64,000 nucleotides of DNA from positions 9,238,854-9,302,853 of the forward strand of contig CP093830.1 of NCBI GenBank assembly GCA_033063855.1. The letters are read 5' to 3'. The DNA comes from Smittia aterrima. Its lineage: Eukaryota; Arthropoda; Insecta; Diptera; Chironomidae. The first letter of the stretch is position 1; every line of letters begins with the position of its first letter. The translations under genes were made by a program, and so were the position numbers. Shown here one piece after another: positions 1 through 14,700 of the stretch. Under the pieces are notes generated by a model, which saw nothing but the letters and a program-made list of their open reading frames with translations, had not been told where the DNA came from and did no database searches.

Positions 1-3000
1 TGAAACGCGATTGAAAGTGAAAAGCGAGAAGCTTTGTAACAAAGAGAGAGAGAGAGACAGAGAGAGTTGATAGGTTTACTGCAATTTATTCTAAGGAATT
101 ACTTCGTGGCCTGGTATGATTAAGCATTTTTTAAAAATACATTTCGCCTCTTGTTTTCGCAAGAACTTATCTCTGCCTGTCGCTGTGATGTTGCTGCTTC
201 CATCTCTCATTAAAATGAGTCGGAAAATTCTTTGATTGATGGACGAGAGTTATATTTAAATGACAATAATGTTATTCTGAAATAGTTTGGAATTAATTGA
301 GCGCTTGCATTTCAATTGATGTTTTGAAGCGATTTTGTTGCGGAATCATTGCGGCCGACAGAGGATTTGTCCTTGAGAAGCATCGCACGTGTTCTGTGCT
401 TCCTGAAAATGATAAACTTCGAAGTTGAGTTGACAAACAGAATGAACATTTCCCGAGCTTTCGCTTCAAGGCATTTGCTTTTGAAATGAATGAAAATTAA
501 TGAATTTTTGGCTTTTTGACGAGTTATAAACTAAAAGTTCGTCAATTATTAATTAGATTTCTGTATTTTCCTTTATCGAATTCGATTGTTTAAATGATTT
601 TTGTTCGAGTAAGACATTAATAGTTTATTTTGCGGCATCATTTGAACTTCTGTTTGATTTATGCGGCAAATAATTTTCAGCTGCACCAGGTTTATTTCAG
701 AAGCCAGCGAGGGGCAAAGTCGACTCCCGTTGATTATTGATTCATCGCTTAACTACAGTTTAATCATTGAGTCGATATTTTAATTACAATTCGACGCGAG
801 TTTTCAATTAAATCTATTCATAGGTTCTCTGTTTAATTTTTAATTAAGCATTTAGCGGATGGACTCTGCAGTAGCGTGAGCTCATTGTTTTGTTCAAATG
901 CTTTGACATTAATCAGGTTTCGAGTTCATAATGTAAAGCATTTTGTAAATGTCTCTTGGTTGGGGCTTTTCGTTTGCTTCACTTGATTTATCTTTGTCCA
1001 TCTCCGACTCAGAATAAATCCCTAAAAATTCGCTTACTTCGTGGAAATGTTTCATTAAATTTATTTTAGGATAATTATAATCACAAAAGTTTCTCATGCG
1101 GAAAATATTTGCATAACGAGAAATGTGAAAATCTATTAGTTTGATATTTTAGTGCAAAAAATGGACACAACACACATCATGCTCGAATATTAATTAAAAC
1201 TTTATTTAGACGAGATAAACATTAATTCTCATTTTTTCTAATTAGACACATCAAAGAGATTTGGCGAAGTCTCATGCAAGTTGATTCCTTTGGGCGAAAA
1301 GAAAGTTGTCGCCAAAGAAGACGAAATAGATGTTTGTTAATAATTCAGGAGATTAGACGAAGAGGAGATGAGTGACGAAGAATCGTTGAGCTCAAGATTG
1401 AACGTTAGAAGGTTTCATCCTCTAATGAATAATTCATGAATCGACTTGAGTTCGAATGAACTTTCATATCATGAGATAACCTATGAACCACTAAATTTCA
1501 ACTATTTGTGGTTACAATACAGAGACCCAAAGCCATTTTTTGAGAGAATGGCGACGGGCCTGGAACATTAATTTAAAGAGGACATCAACAAAATTAATTT
1601 TTATGACTTCGAATGTTTATGATTTCAAACATTTTCCTTTTCAATAAAACGTTTACTAAGGGATTTCAGAACAAAGCATAAGTCAAATTAATGTTAACAA
1701 ACAACAAAGAGTTGCCATCAACTAACAAAGTACTAATCTTAATTAACAATCTATTCACGGCGGTTGAAATTACAAGTCGACACAAACGGTGGGAGAAACA
1801 AATATTGACACTAACGCACACACATTTAATAGCTGTACCGTTTTGACATAAGACATTGTATCACTAGTTGCCTCGGTGAAGGCTCGACGGAGCCTCTTGC
1901 GTCTGTTTTGGGAAAGTGTTTGAGGACAAAGTAACAATCCCTAAGATGAAAAAGAAAGATAGAGAGAGGAAGAGAGAGAGAAAGATTTCGATTCATTTTG
2001 CGCCAACTTTGCAATATATTTCATTGCTCGAACCGAAAAGTAAAAGAATCTTCTGTTTATCTTTAAGAGGATTAACATTTTTTGTTTGTCGGACAATCAA
2101 CATACACGCAGCGTACTCGAAACGAGTTTAATGAAACTATCGATCACAAGGGATTGCCTTGAAAGGTTCCACATGCGATATAATCGAATGCGCACTCTTG
2201 ACAGGAGCGTATTTTAAATATCTCTTGTCGGCCGATCGAAAAGGTCAGCACACATGGAAAAGCTTCGTCGAACGTAAACGCTGACGGCTGGAAAAAGTTT
2301 ACTTTTCCATTTTGGGACAACAAAAAAAAAGTTCTGATAATGACTAAATTATTCAAACTTTCACTTCTGTCCTTGCCGGCGAGAGCGCTTCGGATCGATA
2401 GTTTTATTTTCGGTTACATATTTTCTCTCTGGTTGATTGAGGACAGTCATAAATACTGTCGCGCTGATTGTGATCAGTTTGGAAGATTAACGAGATCATG
2501 TTTGCGAAATTCAAGTGAATCGTTTGGGGAACCAGGAACGGAGAAATGACTCATGGGGAGTGTTCATAAATTAAGTGAAGGAGGAAATTGAAATTTTAAA
2601 TCAATATCTCGAACTTTTTGTTAAAATGTTTTATTTATTTGAAAGGAGGTGACAACACAATCCTCACTGAGGATTCCTCAGACATTAACGGTCGTCTCCA
2701 TCTTCTTGCTCAAATGTCTTTTTAAACTTCGCTGACTTTAAACTGTAATTAGCAGTCGGTGGGGACATTAATGAATGATTTCAATGAGGAAATGAATGTA
2801 AAACAAGAAACGAGAACGAACGAAAATCTTAACAACCAAACAGAAAGAAATTTAAGCAACAACATAACAGACAAAAAGTATTTCATTCGACATTATAATT
2901 AATTAATTCAGCGGCAGACTGAAGAGTCGAGCCAAGAAATAATTCACGAACTAATAAGTTTTACGAGAAAGAAACAAAACAGCCGCGAAAGAAATGACAG

Positions 3001-5130
3001 AAATTCATTTCACTCGCTCTGGCGACGATCGTCTTATTGCACTTTCTCTAATGAACTGCATTAAAGCAAATTTTTCTCGCGAGAAAACATTTCACCAGCC
3101 GCACATTTGTCGATATTTTCTTCGATGCCATCTGCCAATTACACAATCAATCAGAATGGAATAAATTCTTCGATGAAGCGAGAAATAATTCAGTAAAATC
3201 GTTTTTGTTGAGAGAAGAATAAAAAATGGAAATTGATTGAGGCACTGGGTTGAGTTTACTTATTATGTGACAAAATATTTCTCACTGATTTATTGAAATA
3301 GTCAAAACCTTGACGTCGCTCATAAATTTTCCCACAGTGCTCTCGACAGTTCATGTTTTATGTTACGACGCTGCCTTCTGTTTAATGACGTCATTGCAAT
3401 TGATGGCGTACGCGCATCTTCTTTCTAATGGGATCCTAATTTTATTCTCGAAATGACAAACATAAAACGTGCTGCTCTTAATTGATCATGTGAGGTTAAT
3501 TAAAATCTACTCGACGTGAGGGGAGAAAGTTCTGTTTGCTCAACTTGACAATATTAATTGAATGTTATATCAATTTCAAAAATCAATAAACACGTGCTCG
3601 AGTATTTTGATAAACTGTTTCAACGCCAGACGCCGGAGACCGGTTGAGATGCGTTGAAAGATTGTTTACGAGACGTGAAGACATCGAGTCCTTGAAAACG
3701 AAAAACTTTTACACGAAGATTCGAAATATTCGGGGAAGTCGTTCCCATCAAACTCACTCGCATGAGAGATGAGCCAACAGAAATTGTTTGAGGTTTACAT
3801 GAAACTTTAGAGCGAATTTGTTTATACAGATTCAACCTGTAAACATTCATCTTTTCTCTCCCTTCTGGCACTTCTGGGAAAATTCTTAACGCTAATTAGC
3901 TTAATTTTTATTGACATCGCTTGTTTGTTTATGCTCAGCTCGCTCGCCTTTCATCTCTTGAAGCTAAGCTTGTCCTCGATATTTTCATTTCGTATTCTTC
4001 AAACTTGCTGAGAGAGATAAAAATTTATTTAACTCGATTTGTTATCGTGTTTAAAAAGCGACGAGGACGGATTGCGAGAACTTTCAAAAATCTCTTAGCA
4101 TTGAAGATTTATTGTTGCGAGATTGATAAAGCTTTCTAACTTAATATTTCACTTCCACAATCGATGGTACTCAACTCAAGTCTGATAAATCATTTGCGGT
4201 ATCTTAATAGAATTTCCTTATCTAATCAAAGAGCTCTCGTCAGTTTTCTTAATTAATTTATCGAACGTCTTGTTCATACAGAAATTGTTTTTACTTTCCA
4301 TTATCGATGAAAAAGTTTAAATATTTATAAAAAGAGTTTTACGAACTTTGAAAATTTTGTTTTTCAGTCATTGACATCAACTTTTTTTAAATGCTGCTGA
4401 CGTTTCATTCAGCTGGCGTTAAATGTGATGAAGTCATTTGATTGTGACACAAAAAAGTTTAAGATCAAACGACAATGTTAAAGTTTGTCTGTTGCAAACA
4501 GGCGAAAAGAAAGCACTCGTACTCGCAAATTCATTATCGTAAACGTTGCAACATCAAAAGACAAAAAGAAATAAAATGCTCAAAGTGAAGAGAGAGAGAT
4601 CATTGCAATTAAAAAAGAGCTTTTTCGTGAACGGAATAAAAAAGGCTGTCGCCTTTCCCGTTGCAGATTGTGCATGAGATGGAAACAGCTGCAAAAGCGC
4701 TTCATTCATTTCATTAACTCCCTTGTTTTATATCTTTCGTTTGAAACTGTCTGTGCAAAGTCGTTTGTCATAGAAAAAGTTGTAAAAAGAATTTAAACAA
4801 ACTGAAGCAAATCGTGAACATAACAAAGGAAATCAGTGTGAAGATGCATTTTGTGAACGATGTGATTGCAAAGTTTTAGTTTATTTGAAATAACAAAACT
4901 TTTTTTTGTTTAAGCTTCTATGAAGTTTTTTTTCTTATCAATAAAAAGCTTTTTAAAAGAAAAAGTTTTGTCGATAAAGAAGATTTTGAGCTTTCATTCG
5001 ACGAAGCTTTCAAACGTTTTCTTGAAACACAAAAAGTTTACTCACTTGTTTAAAGCTTTTCATTCCCCCGCTCATCTATAAGAAAATTACAATGAACATT
5101 TCATTAAATTCTGTAAATTTTCATTGTTAC
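1..5130 (-). other. probable intron of the minus-strand gene at 5131-5781
   Basis: No exon-like open frame with splice sites and plausible protein content was found on either strand. The open frames here are short, have no recognisable domain and are AT-rich in composition. Because the minus-strand exon at 5131-5781 ends in a splice donor, this stretch is most simply the start of its downstream intron. Contains GA-rich tracts near 43-66 and 1961-1984. Confidence 0.5.
43..66. repeat. GA dinucleotide tract
   Basis: A run of alternating G and A interrupted by a single C. Similar purine tracts occur at 1961-1984 and, on the other strand, at 28457-28473. In Diptera such tracts can bind GAGA factor; whether this one does is unknown. 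Confidence 0.8.
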
Positions 5131-5781
5131 CCTCAAGGCGTCAGCAGCTATTCCACTCAGTGCATCGCTCGGATCCTTGAGCTGACGTAAAGATGTCGAT
5201 GGATGCGCATGAGCGCAATGGCTAGCGAGTGTACTTGGTTCTGGTTGTGAACTTTGTCTAATTACTCTTGTTGATCGTGAAGGCGAACCAGTAACGAGAA
5301 CTGGCGGGATTGTCGTGGAATGATGCACAAAGAGATGCGGCCGAAGATTTCCATGAACGATGCTGTCCTTCGAAGTTGATCGGTCAAAATAAACGATTGA
5401 GGTAGGAGAAGTCGACGAGCGGCGACAGGTTCGGCATCTTGCGGCGGGTAAAGGCGATAAAATTTGAGCACTTTCATCATTAAAATCATTGTAAGCGTCT
5501 TGGGAAATTGATATCTTCGGCGTATTCGGATCATCATTTCTGTCATCACCTGCACTCTCCTCGGAACCATAAAGATTGGTTCCAGTTGCTGAGAGTTGTG
5601 GACTTGCCAAGTACGTTCTGTCTTGTCGAATTAGAACGGGCTTTGTGTTGGACGTCGAAGAGTTTCCTTGACTCGTTGGTCCGTTAATACTGGGAGGTTC
5701 ACCTAAAAGCTTTGAAGTCTCGTCGGCTAACTGGGCGGGATTGTCCAAAGCAACCTTTTCACTCTCCTCACTTGACGCCAT
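5131..5781 (-). CDS. N-terminal coding exon of an unrecognised, disordered protein (partial gene)
   Basis: Read on the minus strand, a splice acceptor (ttttcag, exon start 5792) is followed by ATG at 5781 (M-A-S-S-E-E-S-E-K). The frame stays open for 217 codons to a donor (AGG|GTAACA, exon end 5131, phase 0). An upstream TTG in the same frame is ignored because the ATG is in better context. The product is hydrophilic and rich in Ser, Thr, Pro and acidic residues, with a Cys/Arg patch (ARCRTCRRSS) near the middle, a His-rich stretch (HCAHAHP) and a C-terminal segment, LKDPSDALSGIAADALR, that looks more ordered and may be conserved. No catalytic motif, membrane segment or signal peptide is visible. 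This is typical of the cytoplasmic N-terminus of a channel, transporter or signalling protein, but I do not recognise the family. Later exons must lie left of the window or be too short to see. The open length and clean splice sites support a real exon. Confidence 0.7.
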
Positions 5782-5792
5782 CCCCAATTAGT

Positions 5793-8700
5793 CTGAAAAG
5801 CGCAAAACGAGAAAATAAATTTTAATTAACTTGTGACACAGAGAGAGTTAGAAATCAGAGAAATTTAATTAAAATATTGTCTCGACAGTCCTCACGTTAG
5901 AAAGTCAAGTTGAGTGTCTCATTCATTTTTGATTAGAGGAAAAGCTCAAGAGAACGCAACTGGAATGAAATATTTAAAGTGATTTGACTTATTTTGTCTG
6001 GAGAACGTAGAGGTAACCAAGTCATGGTTTCATCTACCACTCAAACTCAAACAGAAAAGCTTCCTTCGCTAACCTCGTTGTGAAGTTCATTAAAATTTAG
6101 ATTTCATTGTAAGCTCTAAGCGGTCTCCTGTTGTGAGCGGTTTTACCATCAAAATTGTTATTTCAACTCGTAACAATCAAAATCCAATTTAAAGTTATAT
6201 TTTTATTTCAATCGATGAATGATCGAGATGTGCGGGATGGAACAAAAAATAATTGGAGAGTCAATATGTGTGACACGAACTTTCAACTTTTCAAAGAGAA
6301 TGAGATCGGAAAAGTTAAATTGCCAAAGGAATCAACGAATCGTAATTGAATTCTAACCAAACCTTTCTTTCTTCTCTCATTCCCTTAAGTATTTCCTTTA
6401 ATTTAATCTTTTCCTAAAACATTCTTCGCGACATTTCTTTATCCAAGAAGCAGAAGTAAGCTCTTCTTGCGACCTTTCCAATTCTCTCGAGTGAAATGAT
6501 GCTCCTGAACCTTCTCCCTCAAGAATTCCATGAACTTTTTCGCACTGAAGCGCATTTATCGATTTTGACTTCACTTTAAATTCCTTCATGTTTAATTAAG
6601 CAGGAGCGTTCATTATCATCATTAAAAATTTCCCTTCCCGCTTCAAAGCGTTTTCGCCAATGAACGAAAAGCGAGGCTGAGTATGTTATAGAGATAATAA
6701 TTCAATTATTGAAGGGAAAAGCTTCTCCTAGGTCAAGACTAAAAGCGACGAAGTAGAGATAAAAGAATTTTGAAAAAATTAACTTAAATTGTTTGGCAGA
6801 GAAGAGAAAAGCTCATGAATAAGAAATAACAATTATTTCCCTCGAATAACTTTATCGTTATCCTTCATAATCAGATGATGAATTCCCATCGATTTCAATC
6901 TTACCCCTCATTTAAAATGAGAGTAAAGCATCTCAATTACGAGATAAACTCGTGGCTTGGCCCGAGCTTTCACTGCTTCCAAATAATGTAATTTACGAAC
7001 TGGAAGATAAACAAATGTCGAAACTTTCTATCGAAATGAGATTGGATGAAAACGGAAAATGGGACTCAGTCGTGATAACTTTTCTTGTGGATCTTTTGAG
7101 TTTTTAATTGAAGAGTCGGGAAAAGTTTGGCTGTGAAATGATACGAGAAAGTTTTCGGCGAAAAATCCTTTTCGAGTAGCAACTGAAATCGATAAGATGA
7201 AAGTGAATACTTCAAGGTTTGCACAGGTTGTGGAAATTTTATTCAATTTTAATGGTTTACGGCTCGAAATTGCTCGCAAAATTGTTATCTTTAAAATGAT
7301 TTAAAGCTTTCGATGATTTTTTCTTTCTTGGGTTAAGAAGTCAATTTGCTTTGAGAAATGGGGGTAGCTCGGAGGTGTAACGAGCACATTTATTGCTTAG
7401 AGAGCTTCGCTGAGATCAAAATAACTTGACCTTTGACAATCTCGACACAACAAGTTTGGATTGAGACGAGTCCTTGTCAAGAACTTTTCTTTAAAAGAAA
7501 AATGAGATCTTGAGAGAATTTCTTGTTGTACATTTCCTGAAGCATGAAGATTGAAACATTTTAAGGATTTTTATCCGCGGGAAAGTTGAGAAGTAAATTT
7601 ATTTAATTTACTGAAGAAAAGCTCTTTCAAAATTCAAATCTAGGTTGCTCTCTGTCCTGCTTTCCGACCATTTCTGCATTCAAATGGAGTGAAACTTCCG
7701 ACAGGTGAAAAACCGCAATGGCAAAAATGCGCAAAGTAAAAAAAGCTCGAATGTTGTTTTGTGGTTAGCAAAGTTCTGATTTGTTGTGACAGAAATAACA
7801 AACCATCCCTCATTTAATTTATGAGCTACAAACTTTTATTCAGGTCGGAGAAAAAAGTTTCTCTAATGTTCTCTATCAACTTGCTGCTGCTTTAAGTTTG
7901 CAAATGAATGGAATTATTCATCGACTTGGAGGTTGAATGCTTCGTCACATGAATTTTGATCATCAGCAAGATCATTAGTTTCAACATTTAATTTCCAGTT
8001 CGCTCGTCATCTCAAGAGATTGACAGAAAAGCGAATAATAAAATTAAATCGATGGTTTATATTTCACGTGCGACTTTCCTGTCAATCATCACGTCCCGGA
8101 AAAAAGAATTTCCGCCTTCACTCGTGTCTACATTCGAAGCTTGTTTAATGAAAAGGAAGAAAACTTCCGATACGACGAAGCAATTTGCTTGAAATGTTCT
8201 CATCTCAAGCTCAATTTGAATTTGTTTTCAGAAATACGACACATTTTCCTTGAATTTTTCATGCGACATTCCCCACGCCTAGGAAACAGTAAAGTTCATC
8301 ATCAATGAGTGTGCTTGAAATAAAAAAAGGAATCCAAAAGAATTTTCCAACCTTCCTTGACGTAAATTATTAATCGTACAAAAGGAGAAAAGTTTCCCTC
8401 ATAAATTTCATAAATTCAATAACATTCTTCATCCAATGCTTGAACTAAGAGTACAATACGTTCCTTTGTGTGCATGAAAACACTTGAAATGACTTTTGAT
8501 GGCAAGGTTTGGATGAGCTTGCTGTATGAACAAACCGCTCTTTACATAATCCCTCTTCCTTTGTTGTTTAATAAAAGAGAAATCGCATCAAAATCATAAA
8601 ATCAGCAAAATTGCATCTCACCATCCCTCGAGGTTTCAGTTGGCTCAAAGGTAGAAAGTTCATCATTTCATATTGTTTGTAATTTGATGCTAATTAAGTC

Positions 8701-11700
8701 AATTAATCTGATTCAATTGTGGGAAAATTTCATTTCAAACTAGGAGATGAAATATAAAACTTTCATGATCAAAGTAAATTACGAAACTTTTGAATCTCGT
8801 TCGTTCATTATTTCAGAGTTTTTTCAACTCGCCATGAATTTCATTTTACGATCAGAAGAAAAAAGATTTCTAGAAAGTTTACAAAGTTTTCGATTCGAAT
8901 TCATTTGCTCACCACGAGATTTGGCTTTGGTGTCGAGTGAAGCAGCAGATTTCATTCAAAAACAGAGGAAGAAAAGTTGAATATACCGGAAACCTCAGAT
9001 GAAAAGCTTCAACTTACAAATGCAGTTCTTGAATTAATTATAAAAACAGATTTTAATTTATTTAAAACAAAAGAACTTCTTCCAATGTTTATTTATTGAA
9101 TGGCCTGAAGAAATCTGCAACAGTTCGTCTCGAAACTTTTCCTTATCGTTCTCAATCTCAAAAGCAGAAGCTTCTGTATTTGCTCGCTCCTTCAATTTGT
9201 GTTCTGACATTCACACTCACTTCATTGAAAGGGAATATTTGTACAAAGCTAGAGAGAGAACGAGAATTGAAACTGGAATTGATTGAGGTTCCTGTGGATC
9301 TTTCTCCAATCATACTCCTTTTAAACATAATCGAACTTTCACGATAACAAAGAAACCAACTGACAGATCAAACAGTTTCTTCCACTCATGATGGATTAAG
9401 TAAAAGTTTTTGCATTCCTGACTTCTGAACGAGCTTAACTTTCCAATTCGCAAAAACAGACAGAAAACTTTATTGATTTTCTTTTTGTGCTCACCGCTTC
9501 AACAACATGCAAACTTTGTGATCGATACATCAATTCGCTTTACAAAGGTCGTTGAACACGAAAGCTCCACAGGCGGAAAATAAATTAGACATGACTAAGT
9601 CTGTTAAGCATGAATCACAACAAGAGCAAAGACATTTTAAAGTGAAACGCTCACAAGATGCTCGTTCAAGTTTAAATCAACTTTAATTATTCAAGCGATG
9701 CTTATGAGCTCACTGAAGCCACAGGAAGTTCATTATAACTTTCCCCTGCCATTGCAGCCCTAAAAATTTAATTTTCTGAGTTTCGCTCGAATCGTTTTCT
9801 CCTTCACTCTCGAGCAAAACGTATCAGACAATTTGATATGACTAATGGCTTGAAGTAATATAAAAGCATACGAAATTTCCTTTTTATTTCTATTTTTGTG
9901 CACCCTCCTGAGCGACATTTCAAGTCAACATTTTCGAACTCGCATTAATGTCACGAGAATTTTCATACAAAGAAATGTTCATAACAAAGCGAAGGGAATT
10001 TCAATTCTTCCCTTGACGGAGGCTCAACGTGGACTGCCTGCCATTCTCCGCCTTTTCATATGAAATATGAATCCATGAGTAGCATGCAGCGTTTAGAAAG
10101 TTCACGAGGAGAATGTCTCAACTTAATTTAATGCTTTTATGTCGTGAAGACTTTGCGGGCGGGGGGAGTTCGTTCGGAACGAAAGGGTTAAAATATTCAT
10201 CAAGTTAAACAAACCATCAGATAAGAGCGACACTTTTTACGATCGTAAAATGATTTTTATTAGTTTTATGAGCCACTTTCATCACCCAGACGAAGGAAGC
10301 TCAATTGCTAATTATGCCATTAAAGTTGTTTTCGGGAACCTTTGGGAATTTGCGATCTATTATTCCAGAAGCTCTAATAAACCTAATGAGAAATGTCTTT
10401 GGGGGAATAAGGAAACCAGAGCTTAACAAGAGCTTTTGGAATGTTTCATGAGACTTTAAAAGTTTATATAAATCATGTTAAACTGCTAAGCCTTCAGAGC
10501 AAGTCTCAAGGAGAACGTAGACAACGAACAATTCGAAATATTTTCCACACGAAATATTTCCAAGCTCTTGACAGTCGGAATCATTACTAATGATGTCAGT
10601 CAGTATCGAGAAGGATAAGCTTGAGATAAAGTTGAATAATCAGGAAAAAAAAGTCTCACATCTCCCTTTTCGCCTTTCAACTCTATTTCTCGTTTTCGTA
10701 AGTGAGGTGCCATTAGTCAAGCTTCTTCTGCTCTACCTCCTACACTTTTCTCTGCCTCACTCATTCGCACAACAAACGATGTTAATCGAAATGTTTTCTC
10801 ATCGTAAACTGACTTGTAGTTCGTAAATAAGTTCATCGCACATTTGCCGAGATCAGGGCGACGATATCGACTGGAAAATTCATGTCGCACGAGACGTCAT
10901 GTCAAGTTGAATGTCTCGAGACAAAAAAGGGAGAATTTAATTAAAGGAAAACTGCTAAGTTATATCGAGTATAGACGACAGATAGAAGCACGCACCTCCT
11001 AACCAATCTACGTTTTGTTTCTTGCAGGCGTTTTTATCGGAAATTGTCGGGTCGCATTACAAACATTAATTTTACCTTCGAGAGAAGAAAATTTCGTAGA
11101 GTTCGCCTCAGAAGTTAAGCTTTGCGTTTGCCGAAATTTTTCTTCTTTCCTCGAAATCCGGGATTGCCCCTTACTGTCCTGTCTTCCTGAGAAGATCGAT
11201 AACGACTCAAATATTCATTCATTGAACTAACTATAGAAAAGCTGAAAGCTTAATAATTTATGTTTCCTTGAGTTATGAGCTCGTAAATATTCCGATTCTC
11301 GATACTTTTATGGCACGAGAAGTTTTCATTTACAATGAAAACAAGTCAAACAAAACATTAGCACAACGAGTTTTGTTGAGTGAGCAGATGCAATGCGTTT
11401 TACTTTTGAAAATGTGTCAGACGAAAGTGATAAAAAGCCGTAAAAATTCTGTTGTTTGAGTGATTAACATTTGATGGGTTTCCTCAATTTGAACTCGATA
11501 GAAACCCTCGTCGATGTATTGATTTTCTGAGGGAACAAGTTTGATAAATGCCACGCATGTTTCCAACATCAAAAGCTGAGACTTACAACAATCAATCCCT
11601 TGAGCTCTTCCTTTTCATGATGATTTCAGTAAGCATCACGCTCTACGTTGCGTTGAAGCGACGAGGTGTCTAATTATCTTTTAATTAAATAATTATCGAC

Positions 11701-14700
11701 ACAGAAGCAACAGCAACGTCGAAAAAAAAACTTCTCGAGATGTGCCTAAGTTTCGAGCTCTTGTGGAACATTCTGATTTTTCTTAATTAAACTCAAGATG
11801 ATTCTTCAGGTTGCTGCAGAAACTTTTCATGTGGAAATCGTTTCGGAAAGACAAACAAGAGTTGGAAGAAGAAACAAAAAATAATTTTTGAAGAGGAGAA
11901 ACTTTGAATTATGTCCTAAGCTCTAGAGAGAGTCTTCCTTTTGAACTATTCATCAACGTAATTCACGAACAAGCCCAAAGGAAAACATTTTTTTCAAAAG
12001 CAAACCAGCAGAGATTCTTCTCAAAAAATCTTTACGGTAACCAGAAAAATTTACACTTCAACCCTCAGATTAGGCAAAACCGTTCTTTGTAATCCCATCA
12101 CGTCCTTACCTTAAACCGAACGTGACTTTTCTCTCACACATACGTGACGTCATCACTCAACCTCTCTCGCAATTTATTCTGCACAGACTGAATCGCTTTC
12201 TGTATTTGATGAGCTCGCAACAACTCCGAACAAATAATTGAGCGGAATTCTGATTTTTTCTGTTAAGTTCATTCCACGTTGATTGTGATTTGTTGTGCGT
12301 AAACATGAGTGGAAGCGTCTGATGCTGCAAGCTCTATTTGAAGCAAATGAAGTTACTCACAACATCGGTCTGAATGAAAAACAAATCGATTTGCTGTTTG
12401 ATAGCCCCAGGAAGTCTCAATCAAAATTCGCGAAACAACATTGTTTGCAATCAAAACTCAGTGGAAATTGTAGAAATGCAACTGCTAAAAGCTTTGTTCT
12501 CTTAATGTCAATTTATTGTATGTGTCACTAGAGTGACGTGCTGGAAAGAGTTGAAGCGCGCAACGAACGTGAAAAGGAAAAGCTGTCAAGAAACTTAAGG
12601 GAAATTTATGGAACGTCTCACTTAAATTTTAGGATTTTGCTTGGTTTGCTTGTTTGCCTTGCTCTCTCCCTCCTCTCGTCTCTGCTGTTTGTACAGAGCT
12701 TAAAATGCTTGCAGGGGGAAGTCAAGATTCATAAATTATGTCAAGCCTTGAAAGTTTAAATGTTTCGATTTATTTATTTAAAAGAAATTAACTTTCTTAA
12801 ATGCTTTCGTTTAACTTTCTGAACAAACTTTAAAGCTGCCAAAGAAAATAATAAAATTCATGTTCGATGACATTCAGGATGAATAACTTTGCGTCATCGA
12901 CAACAAGAAAAATGATCAAGCGGCGAGGAAACGACGAAGCAGAAAGTAAAAGTTGAGAATTTCGAAGACGCTTCGAGCTTTTTTAATGCAAATTTATGCG
13001 AGGTTCCTTCTTCATCTTTTTGTTTAATTCACTATAAGTCAATTTGAGCCCAAGACTTCGTTCCAAACCAAGTGGAAGATTAGTTTCTCGTCAGCGGCAT
13101 GCCTACGCCAATTACAAAAGCTTGCATAATAAATGAAAAGAAATGCGATTTCCTCGCTCTTCTCTTTGAATGAATTTGCATCTGACGGGCGAAAAGCTAA
13201 CGATAAACGAGAGGACTTAGTTAGGAATTGTGTGACAGAAGACCGAGAAAAAAAATATTCTTGATTTCCTCAAAATTTAAAAATAAAATAACTTCTCGAA
13301 TTTCGTGAAATCTACGCAGTAGCAAAATTGAATTCAATTCGATTGTGGGTGTGAATCACAATTGCTTTCAGTAAACACTCCTGACCTGTCGAGAGACTTG
13401 ATGAATCTCTAAAGTGTGTCGGTTGATATTCGGATGTAGATTATGATTGCAGTTATAAATATACGGAGCCAAAATTTCTAAGCAAACAAAGTTAAAGCTT
13501 AATGACTCTGATGAACTGGGCTGGTCGCTCTGTAGACACTACGATTAAAATCATTTTTCTAGCACGAGAAATATCTGAAACGTAATTTGACTTGTTGATG
13601 AACTTTGATAGTTGCGAAGTAAACGAATAACTTTTTGCTTTCGAAAGTTCAAGATTGTTGAGAAGCTCAAGTGTGGCTATAAACGCATTACCTCGCTCTC
13701 GACATACCAAACTTCACAAACTACTTGAACTGACCACAAGCAGCTCATAGCTTTCATTGAAAACCTTTCATTGTTCGCAAGAATATTTCCTGACCAAGTC
13801 ACGTATTTCCGTAATAGAAATGGTTTCAGCAGATTATCAAGTGAACAAAATAAGTCGGAAAAAGGAAGTTGAACTTAAAGTCCTTGTAAGAAAATATTTA
13901 GTTCACTTAAATCGAACTTTCAACAGAAGTGACCAATCCATCGCAATCTGCAAAGTGAACAGAAAAGTCTCGAAGAGAAGAAAATCTGATTCCTCAATCT
14001 CTTCAGATAACAAAGCGATTAAGTTTGCAGTCAACGTTTGAAAAAGGATTGAACGAAACATGCAATCTCATCGCAAATCGATGAGAAAGCTTTTGGAAAA
14101 ACTTCGGAAGCTTTTAAAAAGTTTGCAATTTGACAACTTTTAATTTCCGCCAACTCAGCAAGATTTTCTTTGAAACTGGGAATGCAAAATATGAGTTTCA
14201 TTGCTATGAGGATTCAATTACTCGATGAAAAATCGATTGAAGCTCAACGTAGTCAACGAACATAAATATAAAGCAAACGAAAGTTTTATGCGATTTTAAT
14301 CCTTTTGAAATCGGATGTATAATCTCAGTTGAGCTCACATTCAACTTTTTTCTATTCAATTTGCTTCATGCAGAATCTTTTACCGGATTTTCTCCCTAAT
14401 TCCGATGAGCTCATCGTAGTGTGAAGAGATTCAATTGATGAGATGGAATTGGCTTTAAAAAAAGGATCGACGAAGAAAACAAATGACTTTGCTGACAGCT
14501 GGGACAAGAAATTGACTTATCACACTTGACAAATGACGATGCTCGATCTCGAGAATCTAATTGCATTAAACTTAGAAACACGTTCTTTTAGACGAACACA
14601 CTTGAATCTAATTGAACTTCAATTACGCCTTCTGTGGAACTCTCAAGAGATTTCGAAACATTTCAACTGTCCAATTAGGTGGAAAATGAATCCTGAAACA

